Source: Closterium sp. Naga37s-1 (lineage: Eukaryota; Streptophyta; Zygnematophyceae; Desmidiales; Closteriaceae). Taken from it: DNA of 64,000 nt. The notes under the pieces were generated by a model. That model was not told the DNA's origin and ran no database searches. It was given only the letters and a program-made list of their open reading frames with translations. Shown here piece after piece: positions 32,898 to 44,231 of the stretch (positions are counted from its first letter, which is position 1; every line of letters begins with the position of its first letter). Location: NCBI GenBank assembly GCA_947471745.1, contig CANJKZ010000263.1:372001-436000 (forward strand), read 5' to 3'. The translations under genes and the position numbers were made by a program.

Positions 32898-34765
32898 CCA
32901 GGAGGAAGTAACGAAACTGGATGTGCTTCGCCTTCCCAACCAGTCGGGGCTATGCGCACAACAGGACAGCAGACTTGTTGTCGGCGAACAAGACTGGGGG
33001 AGAGCGAGGCCGCTCACCAAGGTCAGTGAGAAGGAAAGACAGCCAGCGAAGCTCCTGGGCGGCCATGGCCGCAGCGTACACCTCTGCCTCACAGCTGGAA
33101 CTAGAGATGGACGACGCCCGAGTCGACCTCCACGAAACAGCTCCGGTCCCAAGACTGAAGCAGTAACCTTGCGTAGACCGTAGCAACTCTGCGTCGTCGG
33201 CCCACGACGAGTCCGAGTAGCCTGTAAGTGTAACTGGCTACTTCCCTCCAAGGACAAGTCCCATGCCTGATGTACTTGCCACATACTTTGCCACCCTCTT
33301 AGCAGCGTACCAGTGGGAAGGTTGGTGTCTCCCAGGCGCAACAAAGTGCGCAAGGACGCTAAGAGGGTAAGCTAGGTCTGGGCGAGTACAGGTCATCAGG
33401 TACATGATACAACCCGCCAGCTCAGGATATGGACCACTGGACTCAAATGGCTCGTCCGAAGGTGGAGCCGTGAGCCCATGATCCACAGCAAGAGGGGTGG
33501 GCTGTACCTTGGAGAACGGGAAGTGAAACCGCGTGAGGATCTGCTTGACCATATGCGACTGGATCAGCGTAATGGTGCGAGCTGCCCTGTCCCTGGTGAT
33601 CTGCAGGCCAAGGTAGCACAGCAGCTCTCCAAGGTCAGTGCAAGTGTGTCTCCTCTGCAGTTCCTCCTTCACGGAGGCCAGTGCGCGTCGGTCGGGAGTG
33701 GCGAAGACCAGATCGTCAACGTAGACCAGAACAAAGAACGGGGTCGAGCCACGGCGGACGAATAGCGATGGGTCGGCAGAGGACGGAAAGAAGTCAAGCG
33801 CTGCAAGAGTCGTACGTAGCGTGTCGTGCCACTCGCGGGGAGCCTGGCGTAGGCCGTAGACTGGTCGACGCAGCTGCCACTTGGTCCCAGGAGGGAAAGA
33901 GCCAGTGAAGCCAGGCGGACGACGCAGCCAGATTTTCTCGTGCAGGCTCTCCTGAAGGAACGCTGTGGAGAAGTCCAAGGAGTGCAACTCGTAGTCGCGT
34001 TGTGCTGCAATATGCAGCAGCACCCGAAGAGTGGTCATCTTCGGGGTGGGAGCGAAGGTCTAAAAGAAGTCTACCCCCTCTCGCTGACTGAAGCCTCTCG
34101 CCACATAGAGCGCCTTGAACACCGGTGGTGCTCCAGGCGGTCGCTTCACCTTGTAGAGCCACATGCCACTAACAACGTTCGCCCCAGGTGGTGGGACGGC
34201 GTTGACGTAGGTGCCTGTGGACCTATAAGATGCCATCTCTACCTCCTCAGCTGCTATCCAGTACGAAGCCCAGGGTCCCGAGACCGCCTCAGCGTAATTG
34301 CGAGGGATCGGGATGTCAAGAGCGTCTGGATCTCCCTCAGGGGCAAGCAGCATGGCAGAGAGATGAGGAGCAGGGGCCGCAAGGAAAACAAGCTCGAACT
34401 GCCTGTCCTCGAGGACCTCCAGGGGAAAAACAGGAGCACCCCAAGAGACCGGAGAACGAGCAGGGCCACTCACCAAGTGAGCGGCGTAGTCAAGGCGGTG
34501 GGAAAAGGCAAAGCCAGCGACAGTGGTAACAAGTGCCGAGACAGACGAAAGAGGAGCAGTTGGGTGCGTGACCAACACGGACAATACATGGGAGACGATA
34601 GGACGAGAGGCACGGAGGTAGTCGAACAACGGGTCGTGAAACACATTGAAGGACGACTCAGGAGGCTGTGGAAGAACAGGAGGAGGTGGAACACGAGAGC
34701 GAAGAACAAGAAGAAACGGGTCGTCGGCACGGTAACGGGACCGGCGAGGCTCTGGGGACACAGCA
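32898..34765 (-). pseudogene. Copia F RT and RNase H
   Basis: Minus-strand copia of the copia 1 type. RT starts with IPRNYAEAVSGPWASYW near 34310. It includes KALYVARGFSQREGVDFF, then TAG at about 34060, then MTTLRVLLHIAAQ. The catalytic YVDDLVFA is at about 33708-33731. A second TAG at 33238 follows LGGK. RNase H continues with GYSDSSWADD and SSSCEAEVYAAAMAAQ. The frame stops at a TAG at about 32946 and the homology ends within FRYFLL near 32898. The TAG after DFF is at the same codon as in copia 1. Confidence 0.88.
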
Positions 34766-35202
34766 CGACCGAGGGGAGAACGACGAGTCCACTGGGACGA
34801 GGAAAGGGACTCGACAGGGGGAACAGGAGGGGACGGTAGGGGACCATGAACAAAGCATTCAGGTGCTGAGTCGGACAGGTCTCTAAGTCGCTGTTGCTCC
34901 GCCTCCTCTGGCGACTACTGCTGCGGCAACTGCCCCCCCTGCTGCTCCTGTGGCTCCTCCTCTACTCTCTCCTGCTGTGGCTGCAACAACACCTGCTGCT
35001 GCGGCCGGGACTCCTGCTCTACTCTCTCCTGCTGTGGCTGCAACTGCACCTCCTGCTGCAGTAGTGAATCCTCCTCTACTCTCTCCTGCTGTGGCTGTGA
35101 CTCCTCCTCTGCTCTCTCCTGACACTCCGACTGAGACTGCTGCTGTTGCTGCTGCCGTGACTCCTCCTCTACTCTCTCGTGACGCTCCGACTGAGACTGC
35201 TG

Positions 35203-35233
<31 letters not shown>

Positions 35234-35357
35234 CATGACTCCGCCTCTACTCTCTCCTGACGCTCCTGAGACTGCTGCTGCTACTGCTGCTGGTGGTGCA
35301 GGTGCTGCTGCTTCTGCCGTGACCCCTCCTCTACTCTCTCCTGACGCTCCGACTGAG

Positions 35358-35397
<40 letters not shown>

Positions 35398-35735
35398 TGA
35401 CGCCTCCTCTACTCTCTCCTGACGCTCCGACTGAGACTGCTGCCGCTACCGTGACTCCTCCTCTACTCTCTCCTGGCGCTCCGACTGAGACTGCTGCTGC
35501 TGCTGCTGCTGCTGCTGTGCCCTCTCAAACCACTCCCGCTCCTCCCTCTCCAACCTGTCTAAACGCTGCACACGGGTCAGGAAATGTACAGTGCACGGCG
35601 TAGGCGTCGCAGTGCTTGTGTCTCCGGCTCCAGCACCCCTAGGACTAGAACCTCCACTGACAACACCCCCAAGGACTCCAGTGCCTCCTGCAGTAACACC
35701 CCCAGGCTCTGCAGCGACCGGCCGCGGAGGCGAAC
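34766..35735 (-). pseudogene. Copia F linker before RT
   Basis: Low-complexity linker read on the minus strand. Near 35735 it reads AAEPGGVTAGGTGVLGG, then VQRLDRLEREEREWFERA, a poly-Gln run, Glu/Arg-rich repeats and an array containing GASGESRGGV. It corresponds in place and composition to the copia 1 linker. Confidence 0.65.
34905..35520. repeat. CTG-rich minisatellite in copia F linker
   Basis: Units of variable length (about 36-75 bp) built on TCCTCTACTCTCTCCTG, a GACGCTCCGACTGAGAC block, and runs of CTG of changing length (up to about 11 units near 35360-35395). Encodes Ala or Gln/Ser tracts depending on frame. Confidence 0.85.
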
Positions 35736-35744
35736 GAGGAGGGA

Positions 35745-36060
35745 ACTACGGATCTGCCCGCCAACGGCCCCGATCTGCTCGTCGACGGCCCAGTTCTGCT
35801 CGCCGACGGCCCAGTTCTGCTCGCCGACGGCCCAGATCTGCTCGCCGACGGCCGCAGTCTGCTCGGCGGCTGCAATCCACTTGTCGACAACCCCGATCTC
35901 CTCGCCGCAGCGAAGATCTGCTCGTTGACGGCCGCGATCTGCAAGACAGGCCGCGATCTGCTCGGCGGCCGCGATTTGCTTGTTGACGGTCGCGATCTGC
36001 TCGCCGACGGCCGCGATCTGCTCGCCGGACGGGCCTCTTTGTCGCGTGCGTCCGTGGCGA
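35745..36060. repeat. 21-bp heptad minisatellite
   Basis: Units close to CAGTTCTGCTCGCCGACGGCC, regular at 35780-35870 and degenerate onward. On the minus strand it encodes a seven-residue repeat (AVGEQNW, AAVGEQI). It lies between copia F and copia G and belongs to neither with certainty. Confidence 0.8.
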
Positions 36061-36239
36061 ACCTGCCCGTCGCGCGCGTCCGCAGCAGGCCTCCTCGTCC
36101 AGCGCCTCCGCATCGCATCTCCTCGCCCAACGCGTTCGCCGCAAGCCACCTCCTCCTCCTCCTTCCCTTCTCCCGCCCTCCACCCATCTCTGCCTCCCCC
36201 TCTCCTCCCCCCCCCCTTTTGTCCTCCTAATATTCTACC

Positions 36240-36415
36240 CAGCAGCGGCATCAGCATCGGCAGCAGTAGCGGCAGCAGCGGCGGGAGCAGCGGGACCAGC
36301 AGCGGCAGCAGCAGCGGGACCAGCAGCGGCAGCAGCAGCGGGACTAGCAGCGGCAGCAGCAGTGGGACCAGTAGCAGCAGCAGCAGCAGGACCAGCAGCG
36401 GGACCAGCACACCAC
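36240..36415 (+). repeat. AGCAGCGGGACC repeats upstream of copia G gag
   Basis: Degenerate 12/21/24-bp units of CAGCAGCGGGACCAG. Encodes Ser/Gly tracts on plus. Probably copia G leader. Confidence 0.75.
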
Positions 36416-36452
36416 ACGCCTCCTCCCCCTCTCTCCCCTCTATCTCGTTCCT

Positions 36453-38247
36453 ATGGCATCGTCATCCAATTCGTCTGTCGATCTCGTTACAATTGATGCA
36501 CTCGAGCTACTTAACGACAACTCTGCTGCCAATTGGCACTCTTACGCTCATTTGGTCGAGGTGCTTCTCTTCTCTGTCGTAGTCTGCGGCTACAACCTTC
36601 GATCGATTGTCTTCCAGGAAGACATCGGTCTTCAGCCCGTCGCCCCCACCACTCCTACTGGGCCTGCCCCCGCCCATCCTGGCGCCGAGCCTGTCCCCCC
36701 TGGTGACCCTCCCACCTTCGCGCCGAATATACACGACCCACAGAGCTCGGAAACCGCCATTCGCACATACCGCACCGCTGTCCAAGAGCACCTACGCCAG
36801 CAACTGCGTTACGAGGAGGACAAGTGCACCTATGATGCTACTGCTGCCCTCCATGACAAGTACCAAGAGGACCTCAACACCTACGCTGCACAACTTGTCA
36901 ACTACACCAAAATCACTGCGTGGCGAGTTGCTGACCGACGCGCGCTTGCCATTCTTCTCGCCACCATTCCCTCCTCCCTCAAACGCGAGCTCTCACCCAC
37001 CACCTCCTCCCACCTGTGACGACTACTCGTCGACCTTTTCGATCGTCAAGACGTTGCCACCCTCAACGCTCTCATCAAAGAACTCGGAACTCTCTCTATG
37101 GATTCCACCTCCGGCGCAGCTGCCTTCACACATCGTGTCCTAGATCTCGCTCGGCGCCTTGCAACACTCGACGTGGTGTACCCAGATACTGTCATTTGCT
37201 GCCACCTCCTTGAGGGCCTCACACCTGCCTTCGCCGCTCACAAGCTCGCTTATATGCAGCTTATCTCCAAGCACCACCCCTGCTGAAGTCGCTCAGTGGA
37301 TCATCACCACCGAAGCTGAGATCCTTCGCCACTCCTCCTCCACAGTCGCAGCAGCCCAGTCGCGCAGCAGCCGGGGTGGAGGTGGCGGTGGGCGTGGGGG
37401 TGGGCGTGGTTGTGGGCGTGGGGGTGGACGAGGCGGATCAGCAGGTCGCGGTGGTGCTGGTAGCGGTGGCGCGGGTCGTGGTGCGGCAGCTGCTTTTCCT
37501 CCCTGTCAGTACCTGCCTCGCTACGATCCCACTTAGGGACAGAGCTGCGGCCAAACCACCCATGCCACTAAGACGTGCTTCAAGGCACTCAGTGATGAGT
37601 GGTTTGCCTGTGGCAACACCGGCACCCCTCCTTGCTGGTCCGCCCTCAACCCTCGCCCCACTCCTCTTGAGGTCCGTTCCTCTCCCCTTTATGAACCTTC
37701 CTCCACCACCCACGCCCACGAGGCCCTCGCCCCTCCCCAGCAGCAGCACCAGCAGCAGCAACAGCAGCAGCAGCTTGGGAATCAGCAGCAGGGATCACAG
37801 CAGTATGGGCAGCAGCTTCTCCTCTCTCAGCTCTAGCAGCAGCTCCAGCATCTTCAGCAGCATCTCGACCTCCAGCCGCAGCTGCCCCTCCTCCCTCTTC
37901 CGGTTTCCCAGCAGCAGCCCTTTCCTACTTGGACTGCCGGGAGTGCTGCCTCCACAGCTCATCTCTCGGGTGCATCTCCGGCGCTGTCTGCAGATGGCAG
38001 TGTGACTACTTTCCCTTCCTCTGGTTTTGTTGGTTTACTAGGTCAACCTGAATCCGTTGCATCTCCAATGTACCCTTCTTCTGTTAATGAAACTTTGTTC
38101 CAGTACTCTGCCTCACCTTCCTCTACCATTGACTTCATTCTGGACAGTGGAGCCACTGACACTATCCTTCGTGATGCTGGTACACTGCGCCCTCTCCCCA
38201 CACAAACCTCCCTCCTTGGCGCTGATAGCAGTTTTTCCATCCCCTGA
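36453..38247 (+). pseudogene. Copia G gag and protease
   Basis: Starts at ATG 36453 (MASSSNSSVDLVTIDALELL). The copia gag_pre-like NWHSYAHLVEVLLFSVVV follows at about 36530. After a stop at 37017 the same frame goes on with LLVDLFDRQDVATLNALIKE, with another stop near 37283 and further frame changes. A Gly-rich stretch is at 37370-37490. A Cys/His group (GQTTHATKTCFKALSDEWFACG) is at 37545-37610. The protease motif is FILDSGATDTILRD (about 38137-38178) with the active D-S-G-A intact. The frame ends at a TGA at 38247. Confidence 0.75.
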
Positions 38248-38985
38248 CACAACACCTCCACCCTTCCCTGTCCTCTCTTTCCCTCAAGTACTGTCACCAG
38301 TCTCCACATTCCCTCCCTTCGTACCAACCTCCTCTCCCAAAGGTCCCTCCAACAAGCCATGATCACCACTGTCATCCCAGGTGGTGCTAACCACTGTGAC
38401 CTTTACCAAACCTCCACAAGTCGTTTACTCTCCCGTATTCCCTTCTGTCCCCGCTCCCGTCTGTACACCCTTCGGGTTCCCCGCCCCCTCGCCTTCCAAG
38501 TTGCCTCCCCCCCCCTCCTTCCCCCCCCCCCCCCTCCCATCCCTCCCACTAACCCACCCCTCTCCCCTCGCCCCCCTGACTCTGACTGTTCCTGTCGCTC
38601 CCTCTCCCACCCCACCATCCTCCTCCATCACAGGCTATGTCACCCTAACTTCGCTACTTTGCGCTCCTCTGTCTCCTCCGGTCTCCTCCACGGTCTCCCC
38701 TCCTCCCTCCCTCCCCTCCCCAAATCCCCTGCCCCCCCTTACACCGTCTGCATTCAGAGCAAGCTCAAGCAGCAGCCGCACTGGAGCTCTACCTCTAGGG
38801 CCCTAATCCCTCTCTCACTCGCCAGGGCCATCGCTACCTTCTCGTGCTTGTTGATGATCAAAGTTGGTACTCATCCGTCTCTCTCCTTCGGACGAAGGCG
38901 GACGCCCCGGCTGCGATCATCGCCTGGCTCGAGCGGGCAAACACCCATTTTGGCCGCTCTTATCATTGAGTTAAGTTCTCATGGC
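38248..38985 (+). pseudogene. Copia G pre-integrase and integrase start (truncated)
   Basis: Pre-integrase reads LLHHRLCHPNFATLRSSVSS near 38620-38690 with GLPSSLPPLPKSPAPP. The integrase start is frameshifted (RYLLVLVDDQS and LLRTKADAPAAIIAWLERAN near 38830-38950). It ends around 38985, where the next LTR region starts. Long C runs at 38505-38540 may be length-variable. Confidence 0.7.
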
Positions 38986-39010
38986 AGCATACCCCCCTGT
39001 GCGCCGAATT

Positions 39011-39231
39011 TGATAAGTCGAGATTTACTTCACCTCTTGATACAATTTAAATTGGGATTTGTAGCCACGGACTAGGGCTACAACATATCTGAGTTTGGTG
39101 AAGTTTTGACCGTGAACTTTTCGTCGACGGCGTTTCTTGTGAACTCGACTTTTCTGTCCAGAAATTGAGACCAACGATTTTGAGAAATTTATGCCCATAA
39201 TCTTCATAGACTCCGTCCTTAGTCTATAACA
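39011..39231 (+). repeat. Probable 5' LTR of copia H
   Basis: Ends TAGTCTATAACA two bases before TGGTATCAGAGC. The start at TGATAAGTCG is a best guess because no 3' LTR is present for comparison. Confidence 0.55.
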
Positions 39232-39233
39232 AG

Positions 39234-39245
39234 TGGTATCAGAGC
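39234..39245 (+). promoter_or_regulatory. Primer binding site of copia H
   Basis: TGGTATCAGAGC, an exact match to the standard plant initiator tRNA-Met primer site. Confidence 0.85.
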
Positions 39246-39465
39246 TGATTAAGGACCTTCTGGCGAGTCTACTGAAGTGTGAAGACCCTCCTAGACCCAC
39301 CATGGCCTGTGGGCGTGCCTAAGTGGAGTTCTGGAGGTTGCATGTGACTTCCGCTAAGGGAAACTCTGTCGAAATTTCGTTGGCGCCGACACTTGTGGAA
39401 ATTGTGTGGGACTTCGGTGTGGACAGCAAAGGGGGAGCTGGAACCTGTGATTGGGAGCAGAGGAG

Positions 39466-40197
39466 ATGAGTCAAGGGAGTGGAGAAGCAGCTGAGAAGAG
39501 GAGTGAGCTGCCACCATCCAAGATTGAGGCATTGGATGGCTCCAACTACGAGGAATGGAGCGGGCGGATGCGGAGCGCCTTCAAGCGCTATAAGCTGCTG
39601 AAACTCGCAATGGGAGAAGAGAAGATGCCGGAGGAAGGAGATGCCCGCGATCGATGGATTGAGAAAAGCGCGGTGCTGTACGACTTGATTCTACAGTCGG
39701 TCAACAACGACATGTTCCAGCACATCAAGGATTTGGTGGAGCTCGATGACTCGGGACCAAAGGCGTGGAAGCTGCTACGCGACGTGGTTCAGCCCAACAC
39801 GCTGCCGATGGTGATCGTATTGGAGAAGGAGGTGGCTGCCCTCTCCATGCAGCCGGGAGACGATGTGAAGCCGGTGCTTGACAAGGTCAAGGACACCTAT
39901 GCGAGGATGGCAGCGGCGAGCAGCAAGGTGTCGGAGATGCAGCAGTGCACCAAGATCATCTCGGTGCTCGACAACTCGTGGGACAACCTTTTCCCCACCC
40001 TCAACTTTCAGCAGGACAAGTGGACGCCTGAGTGGCTACGGCAGCAGATCCTGCAGGAGGACTTCCGCAGGCGCCACACGGGAGGTGGTGCTGCCAACAA
40101 AACTGCTGAGGGGTATGGAGCTGCAGGAGGCAGCAGAGGAAGAGGGGGTGGGAGAGGCCGAGGCCGTGGGAGAGGCTTTGGAAGAGGGAGAGGCTGA
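39466..40197 (+). CDS. Copia H gag
   Basis: Open from ATG 39466 (MSQGSGEAAEKRSELPPSK), 243 codons. Capsid-like helices contain LDGSNYEEWSGRMRSAF, typical of copia gag. The stretch LDNSWDNLFPTLNFQQDKW is homologous to the copia A gag remnant. The tail is Arg/Gly rich. It ends at TGA 40195, and the next sense codon is in the same frame as pol. The zinc knuckle lies downstream of the stop, so the stop divides gag from its own knuckle. That favours a nonsense change or readthrough rather than a natural gag end. Confidence 0.85.
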   Translation: MSQGSGEAAEKRSELPPSKIEALDGSNYEEWSGRMRSAFKRYKLLKLAMGEEKMPEEGDARDRWIEKSAVLYDLILQSVNNDMFQHIKDLVELDDSGPKAWKLLRDVVQPNTLPMVIVLEKEVAALSMQPGDDVKPVLDKVKDTYARMAAASSKVSEMQQCTKIISVLDNSWDNLFPTLNFQQDKWTPEWLRQQILQEDFRRRHTGGGAANKTAEGYGAAGGSRGRGGGRGRGRGRGFGRGRG

Positions 40198-43100
40198 GGT
40201 GACTACAATGAGGGGCATGGGAGCTCTGGTGGCAGGGGGAGCACCCGAATGGAGGGTGCGTGCTGGTACTGCAAGAAGGCTGGACACCCATGGTTCAAGT
40301 GTTTCAGCCGGCCTGAGGGATGGGCACCCCCATGCATGAAGCCGCCAAGTGGTGAACGTGCACGAGGTGGCGCTGTGCAAGGTTCAGGTGCACAAGGTGA
40401 TGGTGCACAAGGTAAAGCCGACCCTGGGATGTTCCTCATGGTTGAGGATGTGCAAGGGAGTGGGGGTGATATGGGTTCAGTTGGGAAGGTTGTGATGCAC
40501 CCCCTCACCCACTGGGTGATAGATTCAGGTTGCACAAGTCACATGACCCCACGGGTAGATTTGTTTGACGAGGTAAAACCCCCAGGGAAGATCAAGTTTG
40601 TGGCTGCCGCTTCAGGTGCTTTGCTCCCTGTGATTGGTGTTGGGAATGCCAAGGTCATGGGAGCCAATGGGGGGCTTGTGGGGCTGGGAAATGTGCTGTT
40701 GGTTGAAGGTTTATCCGCTAACCTCCTCTCTGTGCGCCGGCTGCAGAAAAGCAAGGCCAAAGTTACCTTCGGCCCAACCAGCTGCCGTGCAAAGCTTGGG
40801 AAGTTGCTGCTGTGGGATTTGGAGGAGAAGAGCAGCTGCATCAAGGACCTATGGCAGCTGCCCATCATCCCTTGGAATGGGAAACCACCAGCAACGGCAG
40901 CGGCTGCAGCAACGGCTAAGGCATCTGCAGGGGGAGAGGAGACTGCACCAACTACTGGGGCCCTGGATGCAGTCAAGAAGGTGCAGCAGTCACAGCAGCT
41001 ACATGGTGAGGTGCTTGCTGGTGTGGATGGGAGTGCTGCATGGGCAAAGGCTTCATCTGGGAGTGGTGAGGCCGATTGGGAGACGTGGCACGAGAGGTTG
41101 TGTCACATCAACATCCCTATGCTGCAGAAGTTAGTGAAGGATGGGTGCTTGAAGGGGCTGGAGGTGAAGGGGGCAGCAAAAGAGATTGGAAGCTGTCCTA
41201 CATGCCTTGAGACCAAGTTCACAAAATTTCCCTTCAGCAGCAGCACAGGACCAGCCAAGGCTCCACTTGCACTAGTGCACATGGATGTGGTGGGCCCCAC
41301 GAGGGCCCTTTCTCTCTCGGGCAGCCGCTACTTCTTGACGACAGTGGACGACCACACGCGTGCGGTGTGGGTGTACCCTCTCAAGACTAAGGGGGAGGTG
41401 GCAGCGGCTGTTTTCAAGGAGTGGATGCCGAGAGCTCAAAGGGAGAGCGGACATAAGGTGAAGGTGATCCTCACTGACAACGGAGGAGAGTTCATTGGCA
41501 ATGAGTTTGAGGCGGTGCTGAAGAAGAAGGGGATCCAGCATCAGCTCACAGTGCCCTACAACCCTCAGAAGAACGGCGTGGCTGAGCGGTTCAACCGGAC
41601 CCTGCAGGAAGGTGCTCGCACTCTCCTTGGGCGTGCAGGTCTGCCGGATCCGTTTTGGGTGACTGCACTCCGGCAGGTCGCCCTTGTGAAGAACAGGGTG
41701 CTGGCGACTGTGGGGAACAAGCAGTGGGTCCCCTACACCAAGTGGTATGGGAGTGCACCAGCAGTCAACATGCTGAGAGCCTTCGGTTGCATGGTGGTGT
41801 TTCATGTGCCTAAGGAGAAGAGGGGAAAACTGGAAGCTTCTGGGAGATGGGGTGTGCACTTGGGGCTTGCTAAGGATCACAAGGGCTGGCTGATTTGGGA
41901 CTTGACCAGCCAGCAGCTGACTGTGTTGAGGGATGTGAAGTTCCTTGAGTCCTTATACTACAAGGACTGGAAGCAGCAGCAGCAGAAGCTTCCTACTACA
42001 CCGCTGATCATTAAGGCCGATGAGGTGCAGCGGCCTTCGAGGCAAGTGCAGGTCACTGTCTCAGAGGAGGAGATTTCTGGGGTGACTGGGGATGGGGGAG
42101 AACCTGAGGTGGAGGAGCAGCAGCAGCAGCCGCAGCCGCAGCAGCAGCAAGGTGCTCCACAAGGTGCCGCACGTCCGGCTGACCGTCCTAGGAGGGATGT
42201 GCGCCCTCCTAACCGGCTGACCTATCCGAGCTTTGGCAAACCAAAGGTGGTAAGGGCTGGGAGTGTGGCTGAGCAGTGTGATGAGGAAGAGATAGCACAC
42301 TGCTACTGGGCAGCCGTCCCTGAGCCCAAGACACTAGCTGAGGCATTGAGCGGGCCCGATGCTGAAAAGTGGAAGCAGAGTGTGAAGGAGGAGTATGACT
42401 CTCTACTGGAGAGTGAGACTTGGGAGCTGTGTGAGCTGCCTCCTGGGAAGAAGGCCATTTCTTTCAAGTTGATTTTCAGGCATAAGTACGGACCTGATGG
42501 GGCGCTGACCCGCTACAAGTCAAGGCTTGTGGCTAAGGGGTTTCAGCAGACAAAGGGGAAGGATTTTGACGAGATCTTTGCTCCTGTGGGGAAAGGCACA
42601 ACACTGCGGGTGTCATTGGCAATGGCTGCAAACCGTGGATGGCGGGTGAAGCAGATGGACATTACCACCGCCTTCCTCAATGGGATCATTTTGGAGGAGC
42701 TGTACATGTTACAGCCTGAGGGATTGGATGATGGGAGCGGCAGGGTGTGCAGGCTGAAGAAGGCCATCTATGGCCTGAAGCAGGCTCCTCGTGCATGGTA
42801 CCACAAGCTAGAGGAGACACTGCTGGCTGGGGGGTTCAAGAAGAGTGAGTGCGACCACAGCTTGTTCCTGCTGCAAGAGAAGGAGCAGTTTCTTATGCTC
42901 CTGGTGTATGTGGACGACATCCTGCTCTTCTCCGAGTCGTCTGCGATGATTGAGCATGTGGAGGAGATGCTGGAGCTGCAGTTCAAGTGCTCGAAGATGG
43001 GAGATGTGAAGTGTTACCTTGGGATGCATGTGGAGAGGGACCTTGACAAGGGAGTGCTGAGGTTGCACCAGAGAAAGTATTGTGAGGGGCTGGCTGAGAA

Positions 43101-43371
43101 GTATGGGCTGCAAGATGGAGGAAAGCCAGCCACCCCACTGCCTTCGGGGTTCACTGTGGAGCCCTGTGCCGATGAGGAGGTGGTGGGTGAGAGTGACAGG
43201 AAGCTTTTTCATTCCATGGTTGGGGCACTCAACTATGCGGCTAACCACACGCGCCCTGACATTGCCTTTGCAACATCCAGGCTTGCCAGTGTGGTTTCAC
43301 GCCCCAGTCATGAGCAGCTGGAATCGGCCAAGAGGTTGGTTCACTATGTGAGTGCAACGGCATCAGTGGGT
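40198..43371 (+). CDS. Copia H pol: knuckle, protease, integrase, RT, start of RNase H
   Basis: An open frame of about 1050 codons (ATG 40249), in frame with gag. Order: knuckle CWYCKKAGHPWFKC (40261-40302); protease HWVIDSGCTSHMTPR near 40512; pre-integrase WHERLCHINIPMLQKL near 41090; integrase with ALVHMDVVGPTRAL, ILTDNGGEFIGNEFE and NGVAERFNRTLQEG (D, D, E present); RVT_2 with KAIYGLKQAPRAWYHKL and the catalytic YVDDILLFS at 42907-42933. RNase H is only begun (TRPDIAFATSRLASVV) and homology ends near 43371. The open frame continues a few codons into R2. The truncated 3' end, without LTR, makes the element non-mobile on its own. Confidence 0.92.
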
Positions 43372-43680
43372 TGTTATAGTCACAATAGGCTTGAATGTGC
43401 CTAAAACGAAAGATAGAGAGCACAGACGGATTTCTGCACAGCGGCTTCAAACGTTGATAGCGTTCTGCTCACAGCTGCAAATGACTTGATTCAAATTGGA
43501 TCTGGAGCTTCTTCACGTCGTCTACAATTAGCAATTTAGATTGCACGATTTGATAAAGAATTGACGACACAGCGTCAGTTTGAACGAACGGTACTATGGC
43601 AGCCACTATAGTCTTAGAACACAAGATAGGAAGAGTTACGAGTTGGGAATGACTCCCAGCTCCTACAAACCCCAAGAGCC
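43372..43680. repeat. Unknown repeat R2
   Basis: Aligns with R1 across its length. It interrupts copia H at RNase H. Minus-strand frame 43723-43469 is open for 84 codons but is not conserved in R1. Confidence 0.7.
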
Positions 43681-43689
43681 GAGGTACAG

Positions 43690-44188
43690 TGATGTGGAAC
43701 AGTGCCACACTGTCCCCAACCACGAAGGGTCTCGAAACTACCCTTCACTAGGGCCTACACCAAGTGAAATGTTACACTACACAAAGTAATGTAACTATCT
43801 TCAATATCTTGAGGTGTACCCTTTTGGCAAGCTTCGAAATCACTTGAGGCTTGACACCAAGGCTCGGGCTCTTCATCACAAACTCATCCTTGAGTTCTTG
43901 ATGGGTCTGCTGCACACACCTGCGACACGCCGAACGTTCGACACAGGACAAAATAGAAACCGCGCACGACAAAATAGAAACCGCGCGCGAGACACAAACG
44001 ACCGCGTAACACGCGTCTAGCGATAACTCGCTATTGACTCGACACACACACTCGACATCATGACTCAACATTCACACACAATTATAAGCATGAAATATAT
44101 ATTATCCCATGCCCTCATACCATTCCATACACACACACATTCACGCACACGGACAACAAGCCGAGTGCAAACCGTAGGGTTGCACCAA
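43690..44188 (-). repeat. Probable 3' LTR of copia C
   Basis: On the minus strand the polypurine tract GAGGGGGAG (about 44196-44204) is followed by TTTGTTGGTGCAACC, so the LTR should start TGTTGG near 44188. It contains TATATATTTCATG and a repeated GACAAAATAGAAACCGCGC (plus) at 43947-43985. The far end is uncertain. Confidence 0.5.
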
Positions 44189-44231
44189 CAAACTCCCCCT
44201 CGGATTGTTGGCCTTAGGATATGTTGCTCTC

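Noticed and set aside
34950-35603. Plus-strand open frame of 217 codons rich in Ala/Pro
   Set aside because: It is the complement of a minus-strand copia linker minisatellite; no start context, domain or neighbour supports it.
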